Positions 26,635 through 35,663 of a DNA stretch of 64,000 nt are shown in pieces. Position 1 is the first letter of the stretch; each line of letters opens with the position of its first letter. The stretch comes from Pseudolactococcus laudensis (GTDB lineage: Bacteria; Bacillota; Bacilli; Lactobacillales; Streptococcaceae): positions 62,001 to 126,000 of the forward strand of contig NZ_JACBNY010000001.1 in NCBI RefSeq assembly GCF_013449735.1, in the 5' to 3' direction. The notes beneath the pieces were generated by a model. That model was not told the origin of the DNA, did no database searches, and worked only from the letters and a program-made list of their open reading frames with translations. Both the position numbers and the translations under genes were made by a program.

Positions 26635-28065
26635 ATGAATTTTGAAACAGTCATTGGACTAGAAGTCCATGTCGAGTTGAACACCAACTCGAAAATTTTC
26701 TCACCAGCGCCTGCGCACTTTGGTGCAGGACCAAATGAGAATACCAATATTGTCGATTGGAGTTTTCCAGGTGTTTTACCTGTCATGAATAAAGGTGTCA
26801 TCGAGTCTGGGATTAAAGCAGCACTTGCTTTAAACATGGATATCCACCAAAACATGCACTTCGACCGCAAGAACTATTTCTACCCTGATAATCCCAAAGC
26901 CTACCAAATTTCACAATTTGATGAGCCGATTGGTTATAATGGATCGATTGAAATTGAGTTGGAAGACGGGACTAAGAAGACACTTCGGATTGAACGTGCT
27001 CACTTAGAAGAAGATGCAGGGAAAAATACACACGGCACAGACGGCTACTCTTACGTCGACCTAAACCGTCAAGGTATCCCTTTGATTGAAATCGTATCAG
27101 AAGCCGACATGCGCTCCCCTGAGGAAGCATACGCTTACTTGACTGCAATTAAGGAAATTATCCAGTACACGGGTATTTCTGATGTGAAGATGGAAGAAGG
27201 CTCAATGCGTTGTGATGCCAATATTTCTCTACGTCCTTATGGTCAAGAAGAATTTGGTGTGAAAACTGAGTTGAAAAACCTGAATTCCTTTAACTTTGTC
27301 CGCAAAGGTTTGGAATATGAAGTGGCGCGTCAAGCCAAAGTTTTGCGCTCTGGCGTTGTGATTCAGCAAGAAACACGTCGTTACGATGAAAAAACAGGTG
27401 AGACGACTTTGATGCGTGTTAAAGAAGGCTCGTCAGATTACCGTTACTTCCCAGAACCTGATCTACCGCGTTTTGAGATTTCAGATGAGTGGATAGAAGA
27501 AGTTCGGGCAACCTTGCCAGAGTTTCCGAAAGCACGTCGTGCTAAATATGTGGCTGAGCTAGGGCTTTCTGACTACGATGCGGCACAAATCACAGCAGCA
27601 AAAGATACGGCTGATTTCTTCGAAGCGGCGGTAAATGCGGGTGCGGATGCGAAATTGGCATCTAACTGGTTGCAAGGTGAGGTCGCACAATACCTTAACG
27701 CTGAGGGTAAAAAGCTTTCAGAAATTGGTTTAACACCAGAAAACTTGACTGAAATGCTCAAGCTCATCGCTGACGGCACGATTTCGTCAAAAATTGCCAA
27801 GAAAGTTTTCGTTGAATTGGCGAAAAATGGTGGTTCTGCTGAAGCCTTCGTTAAGAAAGCTGGCTTGATTCAAATTTCAGATCCTGCTGTTTTGGTACCA
27901 ATCATTACAGATGTCTTGGCTAAGAATGAAAAAGCTGTCAACGATTATAAAGACGGCAATAAAAATTCTGCCAAAGCCTTAATTGGTCAACTTATGAAAG
28001 CAACTAAAGGACAAGCCAATCCACAAGTTGTTCAAGAGTTGTTGTACGCTGAACTAGATAAATAA
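26635..28065 (+). CDS. gatB: Asp-tRNA(Asn)/Glu-tRNA(Gln) amidotransferase subunit B
   Basis: Kinase/transamidase subunit: activates the mischarged Asp- or Glu-tRNA with ATP and amidates it. 476 residues with the N-terminal signature [15 protein letters not shown], the cradle region [13 protein letters not shown], and a C-terminal YqeY-like tRNA-binding domain (from ~330). GGAG precedes the ATG. It ends the operon, with a terminator 42 bp downstream. Confidence 0.98.
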   Translation: MNFETVIGLEVHVELNTNSKIFSPAPAHFGAGPNENTNIVDWSFPGVLPVMNKGVIESGIKAALALNMDIHQNMHFDRKNYFYPDNPKAYQISQFDEPIGYNGSIEIELEDGTKKTLRIERAHLEEDAGKNTHGTDGYSYVDLNRQGIPLIEIVSEADMRSPEEAYAYLTAIKEIIQYTGISDVKMEEGSMRCDANISLRPYGQEEFGVKTELKNLNSFNFVRKGLEYEVARQAKVLRSGVVIQQETRRYDEKTGETTLMRVKEGSSDYRYFPEPDLPRFEISDEWIEEVRATLPEFPKARRAKYVAELGLSDYDAAQITAAKDTADFFEAAVNAGADAKLASNWLQGEVAQYLNAEGKKLSEIGLTPENLTEMLKLIADGTISSKIAKKVFVELAKNGGSAEAFVKKAGLIQISDPAVLVPIITDVLAKNEKAVNDYKDGNKNSAKALIGQLMKATKGQANPQVVQELLYAELDK

Positions 28066-28106
28066 ACATGAGTGTATCATCTTGACTAGATTTGTAGGAT
28101 GATAAA

Positions 28107-28146
28107 AGAAAAACTGATTCGGATGATGCATTTGAGTCGGTTTTTC
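28107..28146 (+). terminator. Terminator of the gatCAB operon
   Basis: AGAAAAACTGATTC pairs with GAGTCGGTTTTTCT using G-U pairs, with a 13-nt loop and T-rich 3' arm. Confidence 0.75.
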
Positions 28147-28275
28147 TTTATTAAAATGCTTGAATATGATACCATGAGAAGATGGCTTTAAAATAGTCTG
28201 CTTGTTTAATCAAATAAGTAGCTATCCGCTAGAATAAAAATCTAGTATAAAAACAAGGAGGTTCTAAAAAACACG

Positions 28276-29684
28276 ATGACAGACAATACAAATGACAAAA
28301 TATCGCCCAAATTAATTGCGGCGATTTTAGCAACAGGTATTCTTAATTTTGCCGGCATTACAGTTGAAACGGCTATGAATATTACTTTTCCGATTTTAAT
28401 TGAGCAATTTAATATTGGGATTTCGACAGTTCAGTGGATGACGACACTTTATTTATTAGTCGTCGCAGCAACTGTTCCAATCTCTTCATTTTTGAAACGT
28501 CGTTTCACACTTAAAAAATTATTTATCGTTGCTAATCTCTGTTTTATTGCAGGGGTTGTGCTAGATATTATAGCACCAAGTTTCTCGATTTTATTATTGG
28601 GGCGTTTTGCTCAGGGTGTTGGGACAGGGATTGCCTTGCCTTTGATGTTTAATATTATCTTGGAACAAGTACCACGTCAAAAATTAGGGACAATGATTGG
28701 ACTTGGAACCTTAATTACAGCAGTTGCGCCAACGGTTGGCCCAACCTTTGGTGGCGTTATGGCAAGTTCACTGGGATGGCGTTATATTTTCATCTGCCTG
28801 CTACCAATCTTGATTTTCTCTTTTATCTTAGGGATTATGACTATTGAGCAAAAACCGAGCCTCAGAAAATTAAATTGGACGTGATAAGTTTCATTGCAAT
28901 CGTTGCGACACTGGTTGGTTTTATTTATAGTCTCAGTAACTTGAGTGCTATGCCATTTATGAGTTTACACGTTTTAGGTGCTTTTGTGATGGGTGCAATT
29001 GGACTTGGGGTATTCATTTATCGTTCCAATCGTCAAGAGAGTCCTTTGATTAACTTAGTTGTGTTCAAAAATGTATCTTTTGATGGACATGCTATCAGTT
29101 CTTTTATTTTATTGGCCTCTTTATTAGGACTTAATCTTGTGCTGCCTAACTATATCCAGTTGGTGAATGGTGACTCAGCAGTTGCAGCAGGACTAGCAGT
29201 CTTGCCAGGCACGATTTTGAATGCGGTCTGCGTTTCTTTTAGTTGCCGCATTTACGATGCGATTGGTGCAGCTAAACCGATTTTATTTGGTACTTCGCTT
29301 TCAATTGTTTCTTTAGTTCTCTTTTGTGTCATGAGTGGGAATTTGACTAACTTAACGATTTCAATTCTCTTTGCTATCTACTGTATTGGCTTTGGTTTGA
29401 CCTCAGGTAATGTCTTGACAAATGGTCTAGCTCAGTTGCCCAAGGACTTACAAACAGATGGTAATGCAGCCATTATGACGCTGCAACAATTCGCGGGTGC
29501 TTTTGGGACATCAATCACTGCCATTATTATTGCCTTTAGTCAAAAATTAGCCATTTCTAAAGTTATTGGTACCCAACATGGCTCACGAAACGCCTTGATT
29601 CTATTCTTAATCATGGCAGCTTTGGAATTTGCGATTTTATATTTTGTGATTAAGGTTTATCGTCAAGAAAAAAAGGTTTCATGA
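28276..29684 (+). pseudogene. MFS drug efflux protein (DHA2/LmrB type), single-base frameshift
   Basis: Two frames together give one 14-segment-type MFS exporter of about 470 residues. Frame 1 covers 28276-28884 (motif LGRFAQGVGTGIALPL) and frame 2 continues from 28875. At the join, KLN-WT-stop in frame 1 and LDVISFIAIVATL in frame 2 are restored to KLNLDVIS by adding one T to the TT at 28875-28876. Loss of one base from a T3 run is the simplest explanation. AAGGAGG precedes the ATG. A sequencing error is possible here, since it is a short homopolymer. The closest known role is multidrug/lincomycin efflux. Confidence 0.82.
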
Positions 29685-29712
29685 GTTTGTGCAGAATATC
29701 GAATGATTAAAT

Positions 29713-29742
29713 AAGAATCCTTAACTTGAGGATTCTTTTTTG
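29713..29742 (+). terminator. Terminator after the MFS pseudogene
   Basis: AAGAATCCT and AGGATTCTT with a 7-nt loop, then T6. Confidence 0.88.
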
Positions 29743-29864
29743 TGGACAAATAACTGTTAAAGTGTGAAAATTTAAGTAATAGAAGTTATCATTAAAATGG
29801 TGATGACACAACTCAAACAATTTATTATCAATAAAAAAATAAAAGCGTGACTTAATCAATCTAT

Positions 29865-29880
29865 TGAAAGCGATTATAAT
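29865..29880 (+). promoter_or_regulatory. cre site on the -10 box of the sorbitol locus
   Basis: TGAAAGCGATTATA (29865-29878) matches the cre consensus TGWAANCGNTNWCA at all but one position. It overlaps TATAAT (29875-29880), so CcpA would block the promoter. Confidence 0.6.
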
Positions 29881-29909
29881 TGAACTGTAAAGAAAAGGAG
29901 GCATCTTAA

Positions 29910-30710
29910 ATGTCAGATTGGTTAAATATCGCAGGAAAAGTTTATGTTGTGACAGGTGGGTCGTCAGGTATTGGTAAAGCAATTGTTGATGAGTTACTTG
30001 AAAGTGGTGCTAATGTTGCAAATTTGGACTTGAATGAAAATGATACAAAAAATGAACACTATCTGTTTATTAAAACGGATGTGACAAATCATGAGTCCGT
30101 TGCTGCAGCAGTATCAGAAATTGTTGCTAAATTTGGAACGATTAATGGATTGGTAAATAATGCAGGTATCAATATGCCACGTTTACTTGTAGATGTGAAA
30201 CATCCTGGCGGCGAATACGAATTATCAGAAAGTGCATTTGATAAAATTTTCTCGATTAATGTTAAAGGTGCTTATATTGTTGCTCAATGTGTCTCACGGG
30301 TTATGGCTACTCATGATGGTGGTGTTATCGTTAATATGTCATCTGAAGCTGGTCTTGGAGGGTCAGAGGGTCAGTCTCCTTATGCTGCTTCAAAAGCTGC
30401 CATTAACGGATTTACACAGTCATGGTCTAAGGAATTAGCCCGTCATGATATTCGTGTGGTCGGTGTTTCACCTGGTATTATAGAAGAAACTGGTTTGCGT
30501 ACCCTTGCTTACGAGGAGTCTTTGGCTTATACACGTGGTAAAACGGTTGATGAATTACGATCAGGTTACAGTAATACAAGTGCAACACCGCTTGGTCGTA
30601 GTGGCAAATTATCTGAGGTTGCGGATTTGGTAGCTTACTTTTTGAGTGACCGTGCAAGTTATATTACAGGTGTGACGACAAATGTTGCGGGTGGTAAATC
30701 ACGAGGATAA
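29910..30710 (+). CDS. Sorbitol-6-phosphate 2-dehydrogenase (SDR family)
   Basis: Oxidises sorbitol-6-phosphate to fructose-6-phosphate with NAD. 266 residues, classical short-chain dehydrogenase: TGGSSGIG cofactor loop (residues ~11-18), NNAG, catalytic Ser (MSSEAG), and YAASK with Tyr and Lys. AAAGGAGG precedes the ATG. The downstream genes are fragments of gutR and of the sorbitol PTS EIIBC plus an intact EIIA, which supports the sorbitol assignment (gutF/srlD type). With its transporter deleted, the enzyme is probably idle. Confidence 0.88.
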   Translation: MSDWLNIAGKVYVVTGGSSGIGKAIVDELLESGANVANLDLNENDTKNEHYLFIKTDVTNHESVAAAVSEIVAKFGTINGLVNNAGINMPRLLVDVKHPGGEYELSESAFDKIFSINVKGAYIVAQCVSRVMATHDGGVIVNMSSEAGLGGSEGQSPYAASKAAINGFTQSWSKELARHDIRVVGVSPGIIEETGLRTLAYEESLAYTRGKTVDELRSGYSNTSATPLGRSGKLSEVADLVAYFLSDRASYITGVTTNVAGGKSRG

Positions 30711-30734
30711 TCAGGAATTAGATTGAGGTAGAAA

Positions 30735-30869
30735 GTGGCATTAGTCGTAAGATTTACACAAATTTTAGAATTTTTGGTGGCTAAAGGTCAAGCGACGGAA
30801 ATGCAGCTTTCTCACTTGATCAAAGCGAGTGAGCAGACGGTTAGATCTGTTATGACGCAATGGTTGTGA
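30735..30869 (+). pseudogene. N-terminal fragment of a sorbitol operon regulator (GutR-like)
   Basis: A 44-residue frame from GTG reads MALVVRFTQILEFLVAKGQA then TEMQLSHLIKASEQTVRSV, the first HTH of a DeoR/BglG-type PTS regulator such as GutR. It stops abruptly at 30869, where sequence for another protein begins. Position directly after the sorbitol dehydrogenase matches gutR in intact operons. This is one side of a large deletion. Confidence 0.6.
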
Positions 30870-31014
30870 TTTCATTCCGGTCAGTCTTGGTTTGATGGAA
30901 GCCGAATCTGAAACAGTTGAAGTTGGTGTTCCCAGTGTGCTTTATTCACGTTTCTTGAATGGTTTACCGCGTGTTGTTGTTGCTTGGTTAGCAAGTTTTG
31001 GATTATATAGATAA
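30868..31014 (+). pseudogene. C-terminal fragment of sorbitol PTS EIIBC (SrlE-like)
   Basis: Without a start codon, the frame encodes about 48 residues: [20 protein letters not shown] then [26 protein letters not shown] and a stop. This matches the membrane C-terminus of glucitol/sorbitol EIIBC. It begins right where the gutR fragment ends, so a single deletion removed the rest of gutR, gutM-like and EIIC genes and most of EIIBC. Confidence 0.65.
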
Positions 31015-31024
31015 GGAAGAAAAG

Positions 31025-31381
31025 ATGACGGTTTTTACAACTCAAATTAAAGCGATTGGTCCCGAAGCACAAAGCTTGAGAGAAAGTCAAATGATGATTT
31101 TATTTGGCGAAGAGGCACCCGCAATGTTAGCTGAATTTTGTTATACGATTGAGGTCAAGTCGATTCATGATGCTATCAAAGTCGGGCAAAATATTATTTT
31201 TGATGATGTTCCCTACTTTATTACAGCAGTTGGTGATGTAGTTAAACAAAATTTAACATCGCTTGGTCATATTACGATTAAATTTGATGGGGCGCGTGAA
31301 GCTGAATTACCTGGTACGCTTTATGTTGAGGGAAAAAGCTTACCAAATGTACAGGTTGGTTCAACAATTGAGATTGTTTAA
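31025..31381 (+). CDS. srlB: PTS glucitol/sorbitol-specific EIIA component
   Basis: 118-residue phosphocarrier that would pass phosphate from HPr to sorbitol EIIB. Family features: ILFGEEAPAMLAEFCYTIEV and FDDVPYFITAVGDVV. AAGGAAG precedes ATG 31025; the longer reading from 30998 overlaps the EIIBC end. Its partner subunits are gone, so it is an orphan component. Confidence 0.88.
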   Translation: MTVFTTQIKAIGPEAQSLRESQMMILFGEEAPAMLAEFCYTIEVKSIHDAIKVGQNIIFDDVPYFITAVGDVVKQNLTSLGHITIKFDGAREAELPGTLYVEGKSLPNVQVGSTIEIV

Positions 31382-31412
31382 CCAAAGAATATCTCAGTCG
31401 TTAAAATATAGG

Positions 31413-31464
31413 AAAATTGCATTTAAGGCTACATTATGTGAGTAGCTAGAAAAGCAATTTTTTG
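31413..31464 (+). terminator. Terminator of the sorbitol locus
   Basis: AAAATTGC and GCAATTTT enclose an inner GCTAC/GTAGC stem and are followed by T's. Confidence 0.7.
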
Positions 31465-31564
31465 TTAATTGTCGTTTTTTGGGAGAGATAGAAAATAAGC
31501 AAATTTGTTACTTTTATAAGACTAGCGTATTAATGAATGACAGATAAATAAGAGGTTTTGATTA

Positions 31565-32224
31565 ATGATAAAAATAGTAATATTTGATATGGATGGTGTT
31601 TTAGTTGACTCAGAGTATACCTTTTTGGAAACGAAAACAGATATGTTAAAGACAGCTGGTTTTCCTAAAGATGTTAGTTACCAGTATCAATTTATGGGGA
31701 CAACTTTCGAAGTGATGTGGACCATAATGAAAGAAGAACTTGGTCTACCTGAGTCCATTTCATTTTATATTAATGACATGAATGAAAGACGTGAGGTGAT
31801 GATAGCAAGAGATGGTATTCGTGCTATCAAAGGGGCGCAGGATTTAGTGAAACGACTTTTTGAAGCTGGTTTCAAATTAGCAGTTGCCTCTTCTTCTCCT
31901 AAACATGAGATTGTGCGAGCAATGACTGAGTTAGGACTTGTTGACTATTTTGAAGTGTTAGTGAGTGGAGAAGAAGTGGCGCATTCTAAACCAGCACCTG
32001 ATGTCTTTTTAGAAGCAGCAGAAAGGCTAGGTGTTTCTGCTCAAGATGCGATAATCATTGAAGATACGAAAAATGGCAGTTTAGCTGCTAGACGAGCTGG
32101 TGCTTATGTGATTGGCTTTGAAAATCCTAATTATCCAGCTCAAGATTTGAGCAACGCTGATATCATTGTTACAGATTATCAAGAACTGACAATCGAGAAA
32201 CTCCAGAATTTAAAAGTAATTTGA
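31565..32224 (+). CDS. HAD family hydrolase, beta-phosphoglucomutase-like
   Basis: 219 residues, haloacid dehalogenase superfamily subclass I. Motif I is FDMDGVLVDSE (nucleophile Asp8), motif II is VASSSPKHE, motif III Lys is in HSKPAPDVF, and motif IV is IIIEDTKNG. It could be a sugar-phosphate phosphatase or phosphoglucomutase; the substrate is not readable. AAGAGG precedes the ATG, and a terminator follows. Confidence 0.9.
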   Translation: MIKIVIFDMDGVLVDSEYTFLETKTDMLKTAGFPKDVSYQYQFMGTTFEVMWTIMKEELGLPESISFYINDMNERREVMIARDGIRAIKGAQDLVKRLFEAGFKLAVASSSPKHEIVRAMTELGLVDYFEVLVSGEEVAHSKPAPDVFLEAAERLGVSAQDAIIIEDTKNGSLAARRAGAYVIGFENPNYPAQDLSNADIIVTDYQELTIEKLQNLKVI

Positions 32225-32261
32225 GAGTAAGAAATTGTGGAGTTGGGATAAAAAAACTCCT

Positions 32262-32317
32262 AAAATAGGCTATGAATGATTTCTAATGTTAATAGAAATT
32301 GTTCATAGCCTATTTTT
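32262..32317 (+). terminator. Terminator of the HAD hydrolase gene
   Basis: A 15-bp perfect stem, AAAATAGGCTATGAA and inverse, a 25-nt loop and a T-tract. The rest of 32318-32882 holds a palindromic element, a 16-bp direct repeat pair and no gene. Confidence 0.85.
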
Positions 32318-32370
32318 GTATCATTTTCCGAAAAAATTGTAAAACAACATTATGACTCCATTGAGAACAA

Positions 32371-32415
32371 TTACGAAATTGGTATTCTTTTGGCAAAACA
32401 ATGCGAAATTGGTAA
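32371..32415. repeat. 43-bp palindromic element family, copy 3
   Basis: The centre CTTTTGGCAAAAC and right arm AATGCGAAATTGGTA match the copies at 8877 and 8937. The left arm TTACGAAATTGGTATT is a direct, not inverted, repeat of the right arm. Confidence 0.8.
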
Positions 32416-32700
32416 AAATAAACTGGTAGGTTTACTTTTCTCTTTTGATGACTGAAGTCTTTTGTCCCAGTTTCTTTATAAAATTTTCCATAAGAGATGT
32501 CAACTACTGGTTGAAAACATTTATAATCATAACTTAATAAAATAAATGTTTTTGATTTTTAAAGATAAAACAAAAGTATTATTTATGTGTTATTTACATT
32601 ATGTTTTCTTAATATTTACTATATTTTTACATTAACCTAACTTACCACGTGTTAGAATGAGTGTATTAGTGAAAGGGTGGTGGTGAGCGAAGGCGAAAAT

Positions 32701-32863
32701 AGAGACGTGTATATAATAAAATAATAATGATATTTTACAGGTGTCTATGTGGGAAAATGAAAGAAATATTTAATTTATTGATGTGCTTATAAACCATTAG
32801 GTCTATGGTGAGAGGAATCATGAGAATATTTTTTTGAGATAAGTTACAGAGACGTGTAAATAA
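32701..32863 (+). promoter_or_regulatory. Pair of 16-bp direct repeats upstream of the phosphonate locus
   Basis: AGAGACGTGTATATAA (32701-32716) recurs as AGAGACGTGTAAATAA (32848-32863), one mismatch, the second 19 bp before the ABC ATPase ATG. Spacing of 147 bp suits a looping repressor or activator. No regulator gene is adjacent. Confidence 0.4.
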
Positions 32864-32882
32864 CTAGAAAGTTAAGGGACTA

Positions 32883-33638
32883 ATGATTGATTTGCAGCAT
32901 GTTTCAAAATCGTTTAATGGTATAACTGTCTTGGATGACATATCATTAAAGGTTCAAAAGGGGGAGACAATTGCGATTCTAGGCTCATCTGGTAGTGGTA
33001 AAACAACCCTACTTAATATCATTTTAGGTTTATTGCAACCTGATAGCGGTAAGATTATTTGTGATGGACGAGATATCACAAAAGAAAGTATGAAAAAAAG
33101 AGCTTTTAATATTGTTTTTCAAGATTATGCTTTATTTCCTAATTTATCAGTTGAGAAAAATATTGTTTACGGTTTACGCAATAAAAAAGGGCTATCATCA
33201 GCTAAAGAAGTGGCAGATTTGATTGAGTTATTATATTTAAGTAGACACCTTAAAAAGTCTATTAATCAACTCTCTGGGGGACAAAAACAACGTGTAGCAT
33301 TAGCACGAACGCTTGTCATGAAACCTAGAATTTTACTTTTAGATGAGCCTTTGTCAGCATTGGATGGTGTCATTAAAGAGAATATTAAAAATCGAATAAA
33401 GGAAATTGTTCAACAATTTCAATTAACCACTTTTATTGTGACACATGACCCAGAAGAAGCTTTGACAATGAGTGATAAAATTTTAGTGCTTGATCAAGGA
33501 CGCATCGTCCAGTTTGATTCGCCGAAAAATATAATTCATCATCCAAGTTCAGCATTTGCAGAGCGTTTTATCTTGCAACAACTCCTTATCAAGAGACATA
33601 ATATTTTCCAACTGTTCGGAGAAAATGATGCGGGATAA
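32883..33638 (+). CDS. ABC transporter ATP-binding protein, 2-aminoethylphosphonate uptake
   Basis: 251-residue ATPase subunit of an importer of the spermidine/iron/phosphonate type. Walker A is GSSGSGKTT (~35-43), the signature is LSGGQKQRVALA and Walker B is ILLLDEPLSALD. Context (broken permease/binding-protein fusion, then PhnW and PhnX) identifies it as PhnT-like. AAGGGA lies before the ATG. Its stop overlaps the permease start by 11 bp. It is intact but has no functional partners here. Confidence 0.85.
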   Translation: MIDLQHVSKSFNGITVLDDISLKVQKGETIAILGSSGSGKTTLLNIILGLLQPDSGKIICDGRDITKESMKKRAFNIVFQDYALFPNLSVEKNIVYGLRNKKGLSSAKEVADLIELLYLSRHLKKSINQLSGGQKQRVALARTLVMKPRILLLDEPLSALDGVIKENIKNRIKEIVQQFQLTTFIVTHDPEEALTMSDKILVLDQGRIVQFDSPKNIIHHPSSAFAERFILQQLLIKRHNIFQLFGENDAG

Positions 33639-34550
33639 TAAAAAAAATGTGATGTTGACATTTAGCTTGATAGGGATATTTTTCTTAGTCTTTCTGATTT
33701 TTCCTCTTCTGACTATTTTCTATCAAGCATTTGTCTCAAATTCGACCATTAATTTGACGAACTTTAAAAATTTAATCAGTAATTCTGTCATTCGAACTTC
33801 CTTTATTGATAGTTTAATGATTTCTTTTCAGACGAGTTTGCTTGCAACTTTAATAGGCTTTGTTTTTGCCTATTGTGTGAATTTCACGACTGTTTTCAAG
33901 GGCTATAAACGTTTAATAGGGACTTTAATTATCTTACCAATGTTGGTGCCAACGATTGTATATGGCTTTGCTATCATCTATAGTTTTGGTAAGCAAGGAA
34001 TTATCACGCGTCTAGTAGGGTTTCAACTCTTAGCTAACCCAATCTATAAAAATACAATCGCCATACCCAATATCAATTCTTCCTCGACTGCTTGGTTAAT
34101 GATTCAAGCTTTGATTGATACCTATGGGGAGTCGGAAGCCAAAACCATTTTTGCTAAAATCCTTGATAATGTTGGACCTAACCTTGAAGATTCTGGCTCA
34201 GGTCCAATCAAAAAATTACGAACGGGTGAAGTTGCGGTTGGCTTTGGTTTGCGTCAACAAGGTATTGTGGATGAAAAAGCAGGTCTGCCAATCAAGGTGG
34301 TAGAAGTTAAGGAAGGCAATTATTTATTAACTGAATCTGTTGCACTTTTGAAACATAAAACAATGAATCCAAATGATAAAAAGTGGCTGAAATTCTTGCC
34401 AATGATACTCGAAAAGCTCTGCAAGAATATTATCCAGCAGCACTTTATCAAGGTGAAGATGCGACGGCAGCCAAACGTTTTCCAAAACCTTTGACGCTTG
34501 AGTTATTAAAATCTCATCAAGTATTTGCGGAAGAAGCCAAGGGGAAATAA
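33628..34550 (+). pseudogene. Deletion fusion: phosphonate permease N-terminus joined to substrate-binding protein C-terminus, plus frameshift
   Basis: Residues 1-~135 are an ABC permease start (membrane segment FSLIGIFFLVFLIFPLLTIF, then NLTNFKNLI and YGFAIIYSFGKQGIITRL). From about 34020-34040 the frame switches to a periplasmic-type binding protein (IAIPNINSSSTAWLMIQALI, GEVAVGFGLRQQGIVDEKAG). The permease's remaining membrane segments and the binding protein's N-terminus are missing, so a deletion of roughly 1-2 kb is inferred. A second lesion at the A5 run 34378-34382 shifts the frame; with one extra A the C-terminus reads KKVAEILANDTRKALQEYYP and ends at 34550, 2 nt before phnW. Uptake through this system should be lost. 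Confidence 0.82.
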
Positions 34551-34552
34551 AC

Positions 34553-35659
34553 ATGACGACGATCAATTATAAATTGTTAACACCAGGGCCGCTCACAACA
34601 ACAGACTCAGTTAAAGCGGCTATGCTAGTAGATCATTGTACGTGGGATGATGATTATAAAGTGATTACGAAACGTCTGATTAAAAAGTTACTGCAGTTGG
34701 CAAATGTATCGGAAGAAACATACACAGCAGTTTTGATGCAAGGGTCGGGTACATTTGGTGTTGAGAGTGTGTTGACAAGTTCAGTCGGACAGTTAGACCG
34801 TCTCCTGATTTTAACAAATGGTGTCTATGGGTTAAGAATGGCAGAAATTGCCCAATACGCACGTCTTCCCTATGATGTTTTAGAATTTCCATATAACGCA
34901 GTGCCAGATGCGCAAGTTGTGGCGGAATTTTTGGATACTCATCCCGGTATCACGCATCTTGCCATGGTACATTGTGAAACGACAACAGGTATTTTAAATG
35001 ATATTCAAGCCATTAGCCAAGTTGCTAAAGCGCGTCAATTAACCTTTATCGTTGATGCCATGAGTAGTTTTGGTGGCATCCCGATTGATGTGGCCGACTT
35101 AAACATTGATTTCTTGATTTCCAGTGCCAATAAATGTATTCAAGGGGTACCAGGATTTTCGTTTATTATTGCTAAAAAAGAGGCTATGTTAGCAACAAAA
35201 GGCAAAGCAATCTCCTTATCTTTGGATCTTTATGATCAGTGGGAAACCATGTCAAAGGATGGTAAATGGCGTTTTACAAGTCCAACGCATGTTGTCATCG
35301 CTTTTGAACAAGCGCTGCAAGAATTAGAAAAAGAAGGCGGGGTGAAGGCGAGATATGCACGATATCAAGCTAATATGACGCAACTGGTGTCGCTTTTTAA
35401 AGCAAATGGTTTAGTTGCCTATATTTCTGAAGCAAGACAATCACCAATTATTGCAACTTTTCAACTGCCGAGTTATGAGATTGATTTTAATGAGATGTAT
35501 GAGTTTGTTAAGTCGCAAGGTTATGCCATTTATCCAGGTAAGCTCCTTGATTTGAACACCTTTAGAGTTGGGGTGATTGGTGAGATTTATCAGGCGGACA
35601 TTGAGCGCGTATCAGGTATTTTTGATGCCTACTTGACGAATAAGAAAATTGAAAGGTGA
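34553..35659 (+). CDS. phnW: 2-aminoethylphosphonate-pyruvate transaminase
   Basis: PLP enzyme moving the amino group of 2-aminoethylphosphonate to pyruvate, giving phosphonoacetaldehyde and alanine. 368 residues, class V aminotransferase fold. Visible: LLTPGPLTTTDSVK at the N-terminus, MQGSGTFGVES, and SSANKCIQGVPGFSF with the PLP lysine. It starts 2 nt after the binding-protein remnant and is followed 4 nt later by phnX. Confidence 0.95.
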   Translation: MTTINYKLLTPGPLTTTDSVKAAMLVDHCTWDDDYKVITKRLIKKLLQLANVSEETYTAVLMQGSGTFGVESVLTSSVGQLDRLLILTNGVYGLRMAEIAQYARLPYDVLEFPYNAVPDAQVVAEFLDTHPGITHLAMVHCETTTGILNDIQAISQVAKARQLTFIVDAMSSFGGIPIDVADLNIDFLISSANKCIQGVPGFSFIIAKKEAMLATKGKAISLSLDLYDQWETMSKDGKWRFTSPTHVVIAFEQALQELEKEGGVKARYARYQANMTQLVSLFKANGLVAYISEARQSPIIATFQLPSYEIDFNEMYEFVKSQGYAIYPGKLLDLNTFRVGVIGEIYQADIERVSGIFDAYLTNKKIER

Positions 35660-35663
35660 TAAG

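Noticed and set aside
28860-28890. Programmed ribosomal frameshift in the MFS gene
   Set aside because: No slippery heptamer, stimulatory stem or reason for regulation is seen; a one-base loss from a T run is simpler.
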